From Nostoc sp. C052 (GTDB lineage Bacteria; Cyanobacteriota; Cyanobacteriia; Cyanobacteriales; Nostocaceae), in assembly GCF_013393905.1 (NCBI RefSeq), contig NZ_CP040276.1, positions 124,001 through 188,000 on the forward strand: DNA of 64,000 nucleotides. Reading direction: 5' to 3'. Under the pieces are notes generated by a model. That model saw only the letters and a program-made list of their open reading frames with translations, was not told where the DNA came from and searched no databases. Positions within the stretch are counted from its first letter, which is position 1, and every line of letters begins with the position of its first letter. The translations under genes and the position numbers were made by a program. Below are positions 35,963-43,534 of this stretch, piece after piece.

Positions 35963-35975
35963 TGGTAATAAAATA

Positions 35976-36138
35976 CAGTCAGGAGTTAGGAACCAGAATT
36001 AAACAGGGAGAATTCAGACACACAACTGGGAAAGTTGACCACTAAATATGCTTTCTTTAATATGAGTGAAAAATGAGCTTTTCCGGTCGGACTACACGAG
36101 TTGTATCCTGACTCCTGACTCTTGATTGCTGAATTCTG
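35976..36138. repeat. Gene-less element bordered by inverted GGAGTCA-type repeats
   Basis: The left border has AGTCAGGAGTTAGGAACCAG and the right border its inverted counterpart (CTGACTCCTGACTCTTG), with GAATTC words near both. The same border family encloses 36534-36731 and the S23 gene at 38802-39217. No gene inside; a non-autonomous relative is inferred. Confidence 0.5.
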
Positions 36139-36155
36139 TTTCGATAAATTTATTA

Positions 36156-36187
36156 AGCGATCGCATCGCGTTAAGACTGCGATCGCT
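36156..36187 (+). promoter_or_regulatory. HIP1-containing hairpin in the leader of the 97-aa gene
   Basis: AGCGATCGCA (36156-36165) and TGCGATCGCT (36178-36187) are a perfect 10-bp inverted repeat with a 12-base loop. It is 43 bp before the ATG at 36231, which has a good GGAGG site. Confidence 0.45.
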
Positions 36188-36230
36188 CGTGCCGAAGCAC
36201 TACCCCCAACAAACCTTGGAGGATTTATAG

Positions 36231-36524
36231 ATGTTACCAAAAACGCGCATTCCAGATATATCTCCATTAACTTTTTGTAGACAAATAAAATCTGCTTATA
36301 CTGGAATGTCTCTGGAGTCAGTAGAATGCCTTGAAAGCGAACGCGGAATTTTCAAAGAGTACTGTTCAATTCTTTCAAGAGAACTTGATGTACCGTTCAA
36401 AACAGTGCAGATCAAATGGGGCCCCGGCATCAAATTTCCTCAGATGCCTGAGAGAACACGAAATATGCTTAAATTCGTTTTAATAGCTCGGCTCTATGAA
36501 CTTAAACGAAATCTTGTTGCTTAA
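36231..36524 (+). CDS. Small orphan protein, HTH-like, 97 aa
   Basis: Strong Shine-Dalgarno GGAGG 9 bp before the ATG. SPLTFCRQIKSAYTGMSLES then ECLESERGIFKEYCSILSREL resembles a helix-turn-helix of small regulators; FKTVQIKWGPGIKFPQMPE follows. No family recognised. The gene ends just before the repeat-bordered element at 36534. Confidence 0.55.
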   Translation: MLPKTRIPDISPLTFCRQIKSAYTGMSLESVECLESERGIFKEYCSILSRELDVPFKTVQIKWGPGIKFPQMPERTRNMLKFVLIARLYELKRNLVA

Positions 36525-36533
36525 TTGTTGAAA

Positions 36534-36731
36534 CAGGAGTCAGGAGTCAGAAGTCAGACAGATGAATAACCGATATTCTAGCAACCCACAAAGTAAGAAA
36601 AGTTGGTGGTAACAAAACAAGGTGCAAGTATGGTCAACAAGAAAAGTGCAGGTCTGAATCCACCTCTGATACCATTCTGATTGACTTCGACTACGCTCAG
36701 TGACCACCTGAATTCTGACTCCTAACTCCTG
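36534..36731. repeat. Gene-less element bordered by inverted GGAGTCA-type repeats
   Basis: Left border CAGGAGTCAGGAGTCAGAAG, right border CTGACTCCTAACTCCTG (inverted). About 198 bp without a gene. Same border family as 35976-36138 and 38802-39217. Confidence 0.55.
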
Positions 36732-36760
36732 TTTATTAACTATTAGTTAATCAAGTAATG

Positions 36761-36787
36761 ACCCGCCCAACAAAAGCGGGTATTTTT
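36761..36787 (+). terminator. Terminator-like hairpin
   Basis: ACCCGC and GCGGGT with a 9-base loop, followed by ATTTTTAT. It closes the transcript of the 97-aa gene and the repeat element. The following 200 bp up to 36991 show no gene. Confidence 0.6.
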
Positions 36788-36991
36788 ATATGTATGAAGC
36801 GACAAGCCATGAGAATCTGTCGCCAAAATTAACCAAAATTTTACGTCATCAAAGGGGTTTGGGGTTTATGACCAATAAAATTCTCATCATTAAATCCAAT
36901 TAAAGGTTCTCACGGCGAGTCCTATTCCTGATTCAGCAAGGGATAGAAGCGATTGAGAAAAAAAATCTAGTTTGTCGCAAAAGAGGAGGAA

Positions 36992-37426
36992 ATGGCATCT
37001 AAATTGAGATTGGAGTACCAGAGATCGCTTGGCAGAAAGGTGTGTGACCGGACTTGGCAAAGAGTTAAAAAGCGCTTGAACATCAAAGACGAAAATGATA
37101 TCTCTTTCATGTCGCAAGTCAAGGCTTATGGGGAATTGAGGAAACGCAATCCTTATAAAGCTATTAGAATCGCTGATGTAAATCGCTATCGTTTCTTTTT
37201 GGACAATCTTCCAAAGTTGGTTTGTAAAGGTGATGAGTTACGACTTGCACTCCAGCGATTAAAGCCACATCCTTCTGTAGCCACTATTTACCGTTGGGGG
37301 CAGGAGATAAAATGCCCTTTTAGTGTTGATAGAGTTTACACAAGTTATGAAATTCAAAAGTGGATTGTCAAATTAGTTTCTCAAACGAAATTTACGTTTC
37401 CTGAAAATAAAAACATTCGTAGCTAG
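36992..37426 (+). CDS. Basic orphan protein, 144 aa
   Basis: A highly basic N terminus (MASKLRLEYQRSLGRKVCDR) resembles that of regulators such as small DNA-binding proteins. VATIYRWGQEIKCPFSVDRV looks like a helix-turn-helix recognition region. A GAGG site lies 8 bp before the ATG. First gene of the second half of the plus-strand run; the next gene follows after 6 bp. Function unknown; a DNA-binding role is inferred from charge. Confidence 0.6.
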   Translation: MASKLRLEYQRSLGRKVCDRTWQRVKKRLNIKDENDISFMSQVKAYGELRKRNPYKAIRIADVNRYRFFLDNLPKLVCKGDELRLALQRLKPHPSVATIYRWGQEIKCPFSVDRVYTSYEIQKWIVKLVSQTKFTFPENKNIRS

Positions 37427-37432
37427 GAGTTA

Positions 37433-37951
37433 ATGATGGAAGTTTTACGTTCTTTGCTACAAGGTAATGATATTAATCTCTCAGACGAAGACTTACTGGC
37501 AGAGTTAAAAAAGCGTGGGCTTGATTCAGATACATTAAGTGATGATGATGCTATGAGTCTCGCTGACCAGATAATTCTTGAACGTGGGCAATCTGGTACA
37601 CTTGCTACTAGCCATGCCTCGAATGGAAAAGCAGCGAAAAGACCAAGAGCCAAGACTAAAAAAGCGCAAGAGGACATGAATGATTACAAAATCGCTCTTG
37701 CCAACCAAGCAAAACAGAAGTTAGAAGAAATTTCTGCTTTCAGCACTGGTATTAACCAAGGAGTCAGAGAGTTCGCTCATAGAGAGGCACAAAAAACTAT
37801 TGAAGATTTAGATGGTGTAACTAACGAATATCTAGCAGAAATCGCAGAGTACGCCAGAGATTATAAGGGGGAACCAGAAGCCTTTTTTCGTTTCGGTCAG
37901 GAGATTGCATCGCTCTATCTCTCTGCTAGCAATGCAGATGCGACCGAATAA
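37433..37951 (+). CDS. Coiled-coil/disordered orphan protein, 172 aa
   Basis: Acidic N terminus (LSDEDLLAELKKRGLDSDTL), a lysine-rich linker (KAAKRPRAKTKKAQED) and a helical C terminus (FAHREAQKTIEDLDGVTNEY). Preceded by TAGGAG. No family recognised. It could be a structural or scaffold subunit of the system that includes the downstream ATPase. Confidence 0.6.
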   Translation: MMEVLRSLLQGNDINLSDEDLLAELKKRGLDSDTLSDDDAMSLADQIILERGQSGTLATSHASNGKAAKRPRAKTKKAQEDMNDYKIALANQAKQKLEEISAFSTGINQGVREFAHREAQKTIEDLDGVTNEYLAEIAEYARDYKGEPEAFFRFGQEIASLYLSASNADATE

Positions 37952-38150
37952 ATTGATCTTGGTAGCAGCAGCACTAAATCTGCTGCTATTAACCCTCGTT
38001 TTGGGCGTGGCAATATATGGAGCAACAAGACCAAATCCATCGCAAAGTATTAAATATTCACCTGAAGAAGGACGGCGAGTTGAATCTGTCGGGGCTGACA
38101 CTAGAAAACCTCTCTCCAGAAGAATTCCTGGTAGTCCAGCAAATTATTGA
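37932..38150 (+). CDS. Single-TM small protein, 72 aa, overlapping both neighbours
   Basis: From MQMRPNKLILVAA a strong hydrophobic segment follows (ALNLLLLTLVLGVAIYG, about residues 13-30), then a polar tail. It overlaps the previous gene by 20 bp and the next by 134 bp in different frames. The tail may be non-functional sequence in the overlap; a second ATG is two codons in. Moderate support only. Confidence 0.45.
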   Translation: MQMRPNKLILVAAALNLLLLTLVLGVAIYGATRPNPSQSIKYSPEEGRRVESVGADTRKPLSRRIPGSPANY

Positions 38151-38337
38151 TGAGTCAAAGGCGCGATCGCAGTCCAATAGACAGATTGAGGAGTTAATGC
38201 AACGAGGGATGATGGCTCAAACTGCGATCGCAGCTTTTACTATATTGATGTTTTCGTTCATGGGCATATATGGCATAACCCGATATATCGGCTCACAAGT
38301 TCAACAAGTTCAGCAGACTTATACCAATTTTAAGTAG
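38017..38337 (+). CDS. Single-TM orphan protein, 106 aa
   Basis: A soluble N-terminal part (LNIHLKKDGELNLSGLTLEN, then LSPEEFLVVQQIIDESKARS) precedes one membrane segment (about residues 70-92, TAIAAFTILMFSFMGIYGIT) and a short Gln-rich tail. Starts inside the preceding small gene. A GAGAGGAGAGGAG-rich stretch before the next gene is a strong ribosome site. Confidence 0.6.
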   Translation: MEQQDQIHRKVLNIHLKKDGELNLSGLTLENLSPEEFLVVQQIIDESKARSQSNRQIEELMQRGMMAQTAIAAFTILMFSFMGIYGITRYIGSQVQQVQQTYTNFK

Positions 38338-38359
38338 TTAGAGAGGAGAGGAGAGGAGA

Positions 38360-38800
38360 ATGTTAGGAAAATGGCTTCCTGGTTTATTCGGCGGTAAAGG
38401 TGATGGAGTAGTATCAACAGATTTAAGGGTTGGGGATGCTACCCAAATTGAGGGTAATTTACCTTCATCAATCCGCGATCGCTACACATTGCCAGCTTAC
38501 ACTACAGCAAAGCAGGTTCTTGATGAAGCAGAAGTAGCTGGTACTCTAAAAGCACAGAAATGGCTGCACACTAAATTTTCCCGGCACAAGCTTAAGCAGT
38601 TGCAATCTTTGGCAGAGATGTATAAAAACCAATTGGCATATTCCCAAGAAGCCATGAAGATTGAGGAAGATTTGCAGCGAACTAGGGCGCTACATGGGGA
38701 AGCGGTAATTCGTCATGCCTTCGGTTCCCAGGAACAGCAGCGTCAACTTGGGGGATACGAAAAAGCATTTGATGAAGTGGGTGATAGTTTCAGGTTCTAA
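38360..38800 (+). CDS. Orphan protein with long helix, 146 aa
   Basis: MLGKWLPGLFGGKGDGVVST at the N terminus is amphipathic and could sit on the membrane. The second half is a long charged helix (KLKQLQSLAEMYKNQLAYSQ, then EAMKIEEDLQRTRALHGEAV). Preceded by a long purine-rich ribosome site (38342-38357). No family recognised. The S23 cassette begins directly after its stop. Confidence 0.6.
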   Translation: MLGKWLPGLFGGKGDGVVSTDLRVGDATQIEGNLPSSIRDRYTLPAYTTAKQVLDEAEVAGTLKAQKWLHTKFSRHKLKQLQSLAEMYKNQLAYSQEAMKIEEDLQRTRALHGEAVIRHAFGSQEQQRQLGGYEKAFDEVGDSFRF

Positions 38801-38801
38801 A

Positions 38802-39217
38802 TCAGGAGTCAGGAGTCAGAAGTCAGGAGTCAGAATAAATGAGACAAGCAGCAAAAACATTTCAAGATTTAATAGTTTGGCAGAAAGCACATCAATTTGT
38901 TTTGAACGTATATAAACTGACTGGTCAATTTCCTAAGTCAGAAATATTTGGGTTATCCTCACAATTTAGACGTGCATCTGTTTCTATCGCCGCTAATATT
39001 GCTGAGGGATTTAAGAAAAAAGGGAGAGCAGATAAAGCAAGATTTATGAACACGGCACAGGGTTCTTTAGAAGAGTGTAGATATTATTTAATCCTAGCTA
39101 GGGATTTAAATTACGGTGATATGGCAAACGCAATTAACCAACTTGAAGAAGTTAGCAAATTACTAACAAGTTATGTTAATTCCATTCTGACTTCTGACTC
39201 CTGACTTCTGGATTCTG
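38802..39217 (+). mobile_element. S23 gene cassette bordered by inverted heptanucleotide repeats
   Basis: The left border is tandem GGAGTCA/GAAGTCA heptamers (38804-38834). The right border is the inverted set (39184-39212, CTGACTTCTGACTCCTGACT). The four-helix-bundle gene fills the interior and its stop codon lies in the right border. The cassette sits exactly between the stop of one operon gene and the ATG of the next, disturbing neither. Two gene-less elements with the same borders lie within 3 kb. Confidence 0.55.
38839..39204 (+). CDS. Four-helix-bundle (S23/IVP family) protein
   Basis: 121 aa. TFQDLIVWQKAHQFVLNVYK, LSSQFRRASVSIAANIAEGF, KARFMNTAQGSLEECRYYLI and INQLEEVSKLLTSYVNSI form the four helices of the S23 family. 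These proteins were first seen in 23S rRNA intervening sequences and are related to the Avd accessory proteins of diversity-generating retroelements. No reverse transcriptase or variable repeats are present here. The last residues (LTSDS) are encoded by the border repeat. Function of stand-alone members is not established. Confidence 0.85.
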   Translation: MRQAAKTFQDLIVWQKAHQFVLNVYKLTGQFPKSEIFGLSSQFRRASVSIAANIAEGFKKKGRADKARFMNTAQGSLEECRYYLILARDLNYGDMANAINQLEEVSKLLTSYVNSILTSDS

Positions 39218-39220
39218 ATT

Positions 39221-39508
39221 ATGCAAATCAAGCTCTCTCATATAGGATATGCAGTGTCTGGGGTTGGCTTTTCTATGTTTATGGGTTATTTATCCGTTGC
39301 CAGCCCCGTTAGTCGATACATTCTTTGGTTTATTGGCATAATCTCTATCTGCTGCATAGTTCTGGGGTTATTCAACTTTGGCGGTTTAGTCATTAAAGGA
39401 TTCGGCTTTAACCGCAAAACTTTCATTATTGGATTAATGCCTGGAGTCATATTTCTGTTTGTGTTTTTGACTTTAGTTGCAGCCGGTGTTGCGTTGGGGG
39501 TGAGGTAA
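39221..39508 (+). CDS. Three-TM membrane protein, 95 aa
   Basis: Three hydrophobic segments at about residues 7-27 (YAVSGVGFSMFMGYLSVA), 33-55 (ILWFIGIISICCIVLGLFNF) and 67-92 (FIIGLMPGVIFLFVFLTLVA). Its stop overlaps the ATG of the ATPase gene (TAATG), a tight translational link that makes it a candidate membrane partner of the ATPase. No family recognised. Confidence 0.65.
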   Translation: MQIKLSHIGYAVSGVGFSMFMGYLSVASPVSRYILWFIGIISICCIVLGLFNFGGLVIKGFGFNRKTFIIGLMPGVIFLFVFLTLVAAGVALGVR

Positions 39509-41049
39509 TGGGATTTGAATTACAACGTCTAACTGCCAGTAGCGTCATTCATGCCGAACGGAGTATTTTATGTTCTTTAGGAGCAAGTACAGTGTTATGT
39601 CTGTCTGCTCCTTTTTTCTTAAATACTGACAGAATAACAACCGGGATGCTACTTGGTGCTGGAACAGTTAGTGCTGGCTTATTTGGGGTATCCGCCCAAA
39701 TCAGCGAAAGTAAGGAAAAAGTTTACCAGTCTTTGCTAGAAGCTGACCTCAAAGCACTTAAACAGCATTTACAAGGTGAGGCTGTTTATGATTATGTCAC
39801 CACTGCGATCGCTGCCAAACGCCGAGTTGCTGATTACGTGAATCGGCTACCAGTACAAGAGCGCCCCCGGTGGATAGCTGAATATCAGTTGCAAGGGTTG
39901 GTTACACTTCCAGAACCGCCAGCACAACAATCACCTTCACCGACTGGTATTCCCAATCCCGATATTGCTGACATCGATGAAGAATCGGTGCAGTCGGTGA
40001 TTAATCCGGGTGCAATGAAAATTCTGCAAGCGATCGCAGCTAATTATCCTGAGTACATCAGAATTGATGGTGCTTGGATTGATGAACTGTGTGATGCTGC
40101 ATCTAATCAAAATATGACTCTTCGCAGCAATCACCATTTTTACCTATCTGGTGGAACACAATCTGGGAAGTCTACGCTGGCTGGGGTGATTATCAACAAA
40201 ATTGCTGCAAAATCTCAAACGCCAGCGATTGTCATCGGCAGCGATCCAAAAGATGATGTCACTAGATGGTTGTGCAAGTTTAGCCGTAAGTTTGACGGCA
40301 TGAAAGAATTAATAAATTGGGTCATCTTTGCCACAGACCAAATTGACAAACAGAAAGCAAGAGTATCAATTGTTGGTGGTGAATGTCACGGTGTTCCCGA
40401 ATTATTTCTTGCTCAAGATGAGGTGGACTCTGTATTTGGTGGTGGCAAGGGACTTCCAGGAATGGTTGATGCTGATACCGCCAAAGACTTGCAAGGTTTT
40501 TGGAACTATATCATCAAATTCACCGCCGGACTTAAAGGACATGGGGTGTTTATGGGCCAGTCCCCACTCTCTGGAGAAACCGGATTTAGTCGCCCGTCCT
40601 TAAAGAACGTCTGTTTTATTGCCACAGGGCAAACATCCTCTTATATTCTTGACCATCCCCAAGACTTTGTAAATGTCAAAAAAGAGATTTTAGAGATGTT
40701 ACGCCAAGCTTGCGAACTACTAGATAAAGCTGGTGTACGTTATGCCTTAGTAATTCCCACTCGGTCTAATCCCTTCGTTGCCCTAATCCCGGAATTTGAT
40801 ATCAAAGGTCTGGAACAAAAACAGGATTCCAAACCGAATGCTGACACTGTTAATAGTTCTAAAAATAATCAGCAATCCTCACAGCAGCAGGTTGACTGGT
40901 ATCAAGAAATTAGAAAATGGGCAACAGAATTAGGGAGAAGACCACATTTTCAGGAAATCAAACAAAAGTGGCACGAATTAACCGGGCAAGAGTTAAACGA
41001 AAAGGGAGTAAAATTACTATTAGAAAATCTCGGCTACCCAGACAATTAA
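39508..41049 (+). CDS. Membrane-anchored P-loop ATPase (FtsK/HerA/VirD4-like)
   Basis: 513 aa. Two N-terminal membrane segments (about residues 18-38 and 44-62). Walker A GGTQSGKST lies at about 214-222 followed by VIGSDPKDD, and Walker B ELFLAQDEVDSVF at about 300. A sensor-like FMGQSPLSG and FIATGQTSS follow. The C terminus (about 455-513) after a Gln/Ser linker has a winged-helix-like fold (WATELGRRPHFQEIKQKWHE). The order TM hairpin, P-loop domain, DNA-binding tail is that of DNA translocases and conjugative coupling proteins. No recognised relaxase is nearby. This is the only clear motor in the small-gene operon. Confidence 0.7.
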   Translation: MGFELQRLTASSVIHAERSILCSLGASTVLCLSAPFFLNTDRITTGMLLGAGTVSAGLFGVSAQISESKEKVYQSLLEADLKALKQHLQGEAVYDYVTTAIAAKRRVADYVNRLPVQERPRWIAEYQLQGLVTLPEPPAQQSPSPTGIPNPDIADIDEESVQSVINPGAMKILQAIAANYPEYIRIDGAWIDELCDAASNQNMTLRSNHHFYLSGGTQSGKSTLAGVIINKIAAKSQTPAIVIGSDPKDDVTRWLCKFSRKFDGMKELINWVIFATDQIDKQKARVSIVGGECHGVPELFLAQDEVDSVFGGGKGLPGMVDADTAKDLQGFWNYIIKFTAGLKGHGVFMGQSPLSGETGFSRPSLKNVCFIATGQTSSYILDHPQDFVNVKKEILEMLRQACELLDKAGVRYALVIPTRSNPFVALIPEFDIKGLEQKQDSKPNADTVNSSKNNQQSSQQQVDWYQEIRKWATELGRRPHFQEIKQKWHELTGQELNEKGVKLLLENLGYPDN

Positions 41050-41366
41050 ATTGGAGCGCTCGATATGGTAATCCCAAAGAGTACAGAAAACAAGTAGCAA
41101 TCGCTCACAGAAAAACTCACAATTATTGTGTCGTTTGCTTGACTAAGAAAAGTGAAGAAATCCATCACGCTTACTACGGCAACGACATCATTGGTCAATC
41201 TACATTTCCTACGTGCTACCGTTGTCATAATGAGATTTGTCATAGTCCAATCAACTGGATAAAAAGCCGTAGTAATCCTGTTTGGGGGAATCGCAATACT
41301 AACGAATTTATTACAAGATTGAGGCTAGGGTATCAATTATTGTATGGAGGAATTGTCTATGATTAA
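40917..41366 (+). CDS. HNH-like small protein overlapping the ATPase end
   Basis: The open frame starts with ATG at 40917, 133 bp inside the ATPase gene; a later non-ATG start is also possible, so the N terminus is uncertain. The supported part is NYCVVC, then EEIHHAYYGNDIIGQ and PTCYRCHNEICHS: two Cys pairs and a His-His core, the arrangement of HNH endonucleases and related zinc proteins. Its stop overlaps the next gene's ATG. A DNA nick or cut activity beside a DNA translocase would make sense but is untested. Confidence 0.55.
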   Translation: MGNRIREKTTFSGNQTKVARINRARVKRKGSKITIRKSRLPRQLNWSARYGNPKEYRKQVAIAHRKTHNYCVVCLTKKSEEIHHAYYGNDIIGQSTFPTCYRCHNEICHSPINWIKSRSNPVWGNRNTNEFITRLRLGYQLLYGGIVYD

Positions 41367-41667
41367 GCTATTGCTAAAATATGCACCAGATTCAGTTGTT
41401 GATGCTATAAATGATATTTCTTTAGCAGAACTGGACAAGCGAGGTTTAATAGTCTGGACAGACGCACCGCCACTAGAGCCAGAAGATGAAAACTCAGCAT
41501 TTAATCTAGCCATTCAGTTCCAAAACGTCACACCGGATAATATTCCGTTCATCCTGCATACAATAACTCAAATATACACTAACTACGGTAATTGCTTGGC
41601 ACTCAGATACTTGATGGAACTTTCAGCCGAGTACTTTAGTTTAATCGGAGTTCACGAAGATGTTTAA
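41359..41667 (+). CDS. Acidic orphan protein, 102 aa
   Basis: Start at 41359 chosen because GGAGG (41346-41350) is 8 bp before it; an in-frame ATG at 41344 lies on top of this site. MIKLLLKYAPDSVVDAINDI, then EELDKRGL-like turns and acidic PPLEPEDENSAFNLAIQF. No family recognised. Overlaps both neighbours by 8 bp. Confidence 0.6.
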   Translation: MIKLLLKYAPDSVVDAINDISLAELDKRGLIVWTDAPPLEPEDENSAFNLAIQFQNVTPDNIPFILHTITQIYTNYGNCLALRYLMELSAEYFSLIGVHEDV

Positions 41668-41962
41668 CGAATACGAAGACTTGAGTTTTGAAGAACAACT
41701 ACAACTCTCAGAATCACTTATCATTAGGCGGTACAACCAGCAGATGTTCTTGCGTCGAAACGCCCGGTTGTTGCAGCAGGAGTTGGAGCTTGAAGCCGAA
41801 CTGTTAGAAGAGAATCCAGAGTTAGCCCAAACTATTTACACTCTCAATATGCAGGAGATTCAGAGTAATCAGCGAGGGGTACAGAATGTTTTAGGCTCAC
41901 AAGAGTCAGCGTCAAAAGAGCAAAGTGTTTGGAGTAAGTTTTTTCTGGGATTAGGAGGATGA
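41660..41962 (+). CDS. Coiled-coil orphan protein, 100 aa
   Basis: EDLSFEEQLQLSESLIIRRY then RNARLLQQELELEAELLEEN gives a long charged helix. The C terminus (WSKFFLGLGG) may be amphipathic. Directly abuts the next gene. No family recognised. Confidence 0.6.
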   Translation: MFNEYEDLSFEEQLQLSESLIIRRYNQQMFLRRNARLLQQELELEAELLEENPELAQTIYTLNMQEIQSNQRGVQNVLGSQESASKEQSVWSKFFLGLGG

Positions 41963-42157
41963 ATGAAAATTTTTGATGTCAGAGATCGCCTCAGTTTATT
42001 AGTTAAACAAACAACTCAAGTCGGCATTGGGTTTTTAGTAATGCTATTGCTAACTGGTGGTCGTCTGCCTGCATTCGTAGTCAATTCAACTGCTTGCTTA
42101 AGTATTGTATTTGTTACTTATAGTGAGGTACGAAGGCTAGCGAAGGGAAAAAGTTAA
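41963..42157 (+). CDS. Small membrane protein, 64 aa
   Basis: One or two hydrophobic segments (about residues 18-36 VGIGFLVMLLLTGGRLPA and 40-55). A GGAGG site lies 4 bp before the ATG. The run of tightly packed plus-strand genes ends here. Confidence 0.55.
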   Translation: MKIFDVRDRLSLLVKQTTQVGIGFLVMLLLTGGRLPAFVVNSTACLSIVFVTYSEVRRLAKGKS

Positions 42158-42225
42158 TCTTCAAAACATATCAGTGTTGGCTCTGTCAGCTATGTTGGAC
42201 AAATGAAAAATTACAATTTATTTAT

Positions 42226-42900
42226 ATGGATACTGAACGGGATTTCTTATTTTTCAACCCTCGAATTGCTACCAAATATAATCCCTTTTATGAAGGAGAG
42301 TATCTGGTAATCCAGTCTTATCCCCGTGAGCATAAGTTAATAGTTGAGCATCGCAGTTTTGATTACAAAAATGCCAAAAGTCATTGCGAACTAGAAAATT
42401 TAGCTCATGACTATACATCATTTTCTCTTAGGATTTTTCACGATGAGAGACTGTGGGAGGTAAACTATGAAGGTGAGCCACAAAGTATTTCTAAGCAACA
42501 AAACTGGAGAATTGCCCAAGAATATCTAGAAGCTCATTACGATCCGCATACTGATGGTGAGGTGGTCGTATGCCAATGCAGTTACCCCTATTTTTCGTCA
42601 CTCACTAGTCATATTAGCAACAGTGGTGAGGCCATGACTTCGTGGCAATCGCTCACTTGTCTAGTTAAAGACTTGGGGCGAGATATTCAAACCTGCCCCA
42701 ACTGTAATGCATCCTTAGTTCGAGTTGATGAATCGGAGGATGATGATGATGATTTTGATTTTGATGATGAAGTTAGCCGATCAATAGCTTGTATCGGTTG
42801 CACTAACTATCATGGAGTTGAGTATGAGGGGAATATATTAGTCTGTGGAATTCACGCGCATGGATGGGATAATGAGAATTGCCCAGATTATCATCCATGA
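42226..42900 (+). CDS. Orphan protein with zinc-ribbon-like Cys pairs, 224 aa
   Basis: MDTERDFLFFNPRIATKYNP at the N terminus. A Cys pair CPNC (about residues 161-164), an acidic run encoded by GAT repeats (DESEDDDDDFDFDDE), then ACIGC and VCGIHAHGWDNENCPDYHP. These Cys/His residues could build a metal site. Soluble. No family recognised; not clearly part of the preceding operon (68-bp gap). Confidence 0.6.
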   Translation: MDTERDFLFFNPRIATKYNPFYEGEYLVIQSYPREHKLIVEHRSFDYKNAKSHCELENLAHDYTSFSLRIFHDERLWEVNYEGEPQSISKQQNWRIAQEYLEAHYDPHTDGEVVVCQCSYPYFSSLTSHISNSGEAMTSWQSLTCLVKDLGRDIQTCPNCNASLVRVDESEDDDDDFDFDDEVSRSIACIGCTNYHGVEYEGNILVCGIHAHGWDNENCPDYHP

Positions 42901-42930
42901 AATTGCTCCTGATATAAGACTCATCTGACA

Positions 42931-43314
42931 CTATTTCAATAATTCGGTTGCTTCTTTTAATACTTGAGTAATTTCCGGTTTCTGAGAACTAATCACATCA
43001 TTTGGTAAATGCTTGTGATGCGGAAAGGTAGAGATATCAGGAAAATGCGGCGTACTATCATAACGAAAAACCAGGCAATTTCGTTCATCCTGAAAATGGT
43101 AGCGATAATCAAGAAATTCCAACTGATTGTCTGTGATTACTATAGCTTCGTTTATTTCTAATAAGTGTGTTTGAGCTAAACGCAATCTAATTCTTAAATT
43201 AGCCCGAAGGGATGTTAAAATTTCTTCTTCATAACGTTCCACATAAATATTTGGACATTGAACAATTGCTTGTTCTACTTGATTTAAATAATCAGATAGA
43301 ATGTTAGGCAGCAT
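42931..43314 (-). CDS. TumE-like (DUF6516) toxin
   Basis: 127 aa. LRANLRIRLRLAQTHLLEIN, LEFLDYRYHFQDERNCLVFR and YDSTPHFPDISTFPHHKHLP are the core of the TumE/DUF6516 toxin family; the F-P-H-H-K-H block is its signature. The toxin ATG overlaps the antitoxin stop by 11 bp, the usual order with antitoxin first. It should act on RNA or translation according to the family assignment, but the biochemical target is not visible here. Likely stabilises this plasmid-like segment. Confidence 0.75.
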   Translation of the reverse strand: MLPNILSDYLNQVEQAIVQCPNIYVERYEEEILTSLRANLRIRLRLAQTHLLEINEAIVITDNQLEFLDYRYHFQDERNCLVFRYDSTPHFPDISTFPHHKHLPNDVISSQKPEITQVLKEATELLK

Positions 43315-43534
43315 AGTTCAATCTTTGCTCTATTTCTTGACGCAAAACCAGATAATGGCGGTAATCATTTGCCCATTCTATAAATAGAACATCATCTGGT
43401 AATGTTCCCTGATTATACTGATAAAAAAAATCTTCCGAGTCCATTTTTTGCTGGTTTTCATACACACTGAGTCGCTTGGCGACGGCAACCAAAGCATCTA
43501 AGGATGATGTATATTGAATGGTCTGTTTACGCAT
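43304..43534 (-). CDS. TumA-like antitoxin
   Basis: 76 aa. MRKQTIQYTSSLDALVAVAK then RLSVYENQQKMDSEDFFYQY and WANDYRHYLVLRQEIEQRL. Small, helical, directly upstream of and overlapping the TumE-like gene; partners of this toxin family have this size and opening. Start ATG at 43534. Confidence 0.65.
   Translation of the reverse strand: MRKQTIQYTSSLDALVAVAKRLSVYENQQKMDSEDFFYQYNQGTLPDDVLFIEWANDYRHYLVLRQEIEQRLNYAA

Noticed and set aside
35986..36267. 93-aa minus-strand open frame
   Set aside because: Made largely of the border repeats and HIP1 hairpin; no coding support.
38839..39204. S23 gene as Avd of a diversity-generating retroelement
   Set aside because: No reverse transcriptase, template repeat or variable repeat is present in the window.
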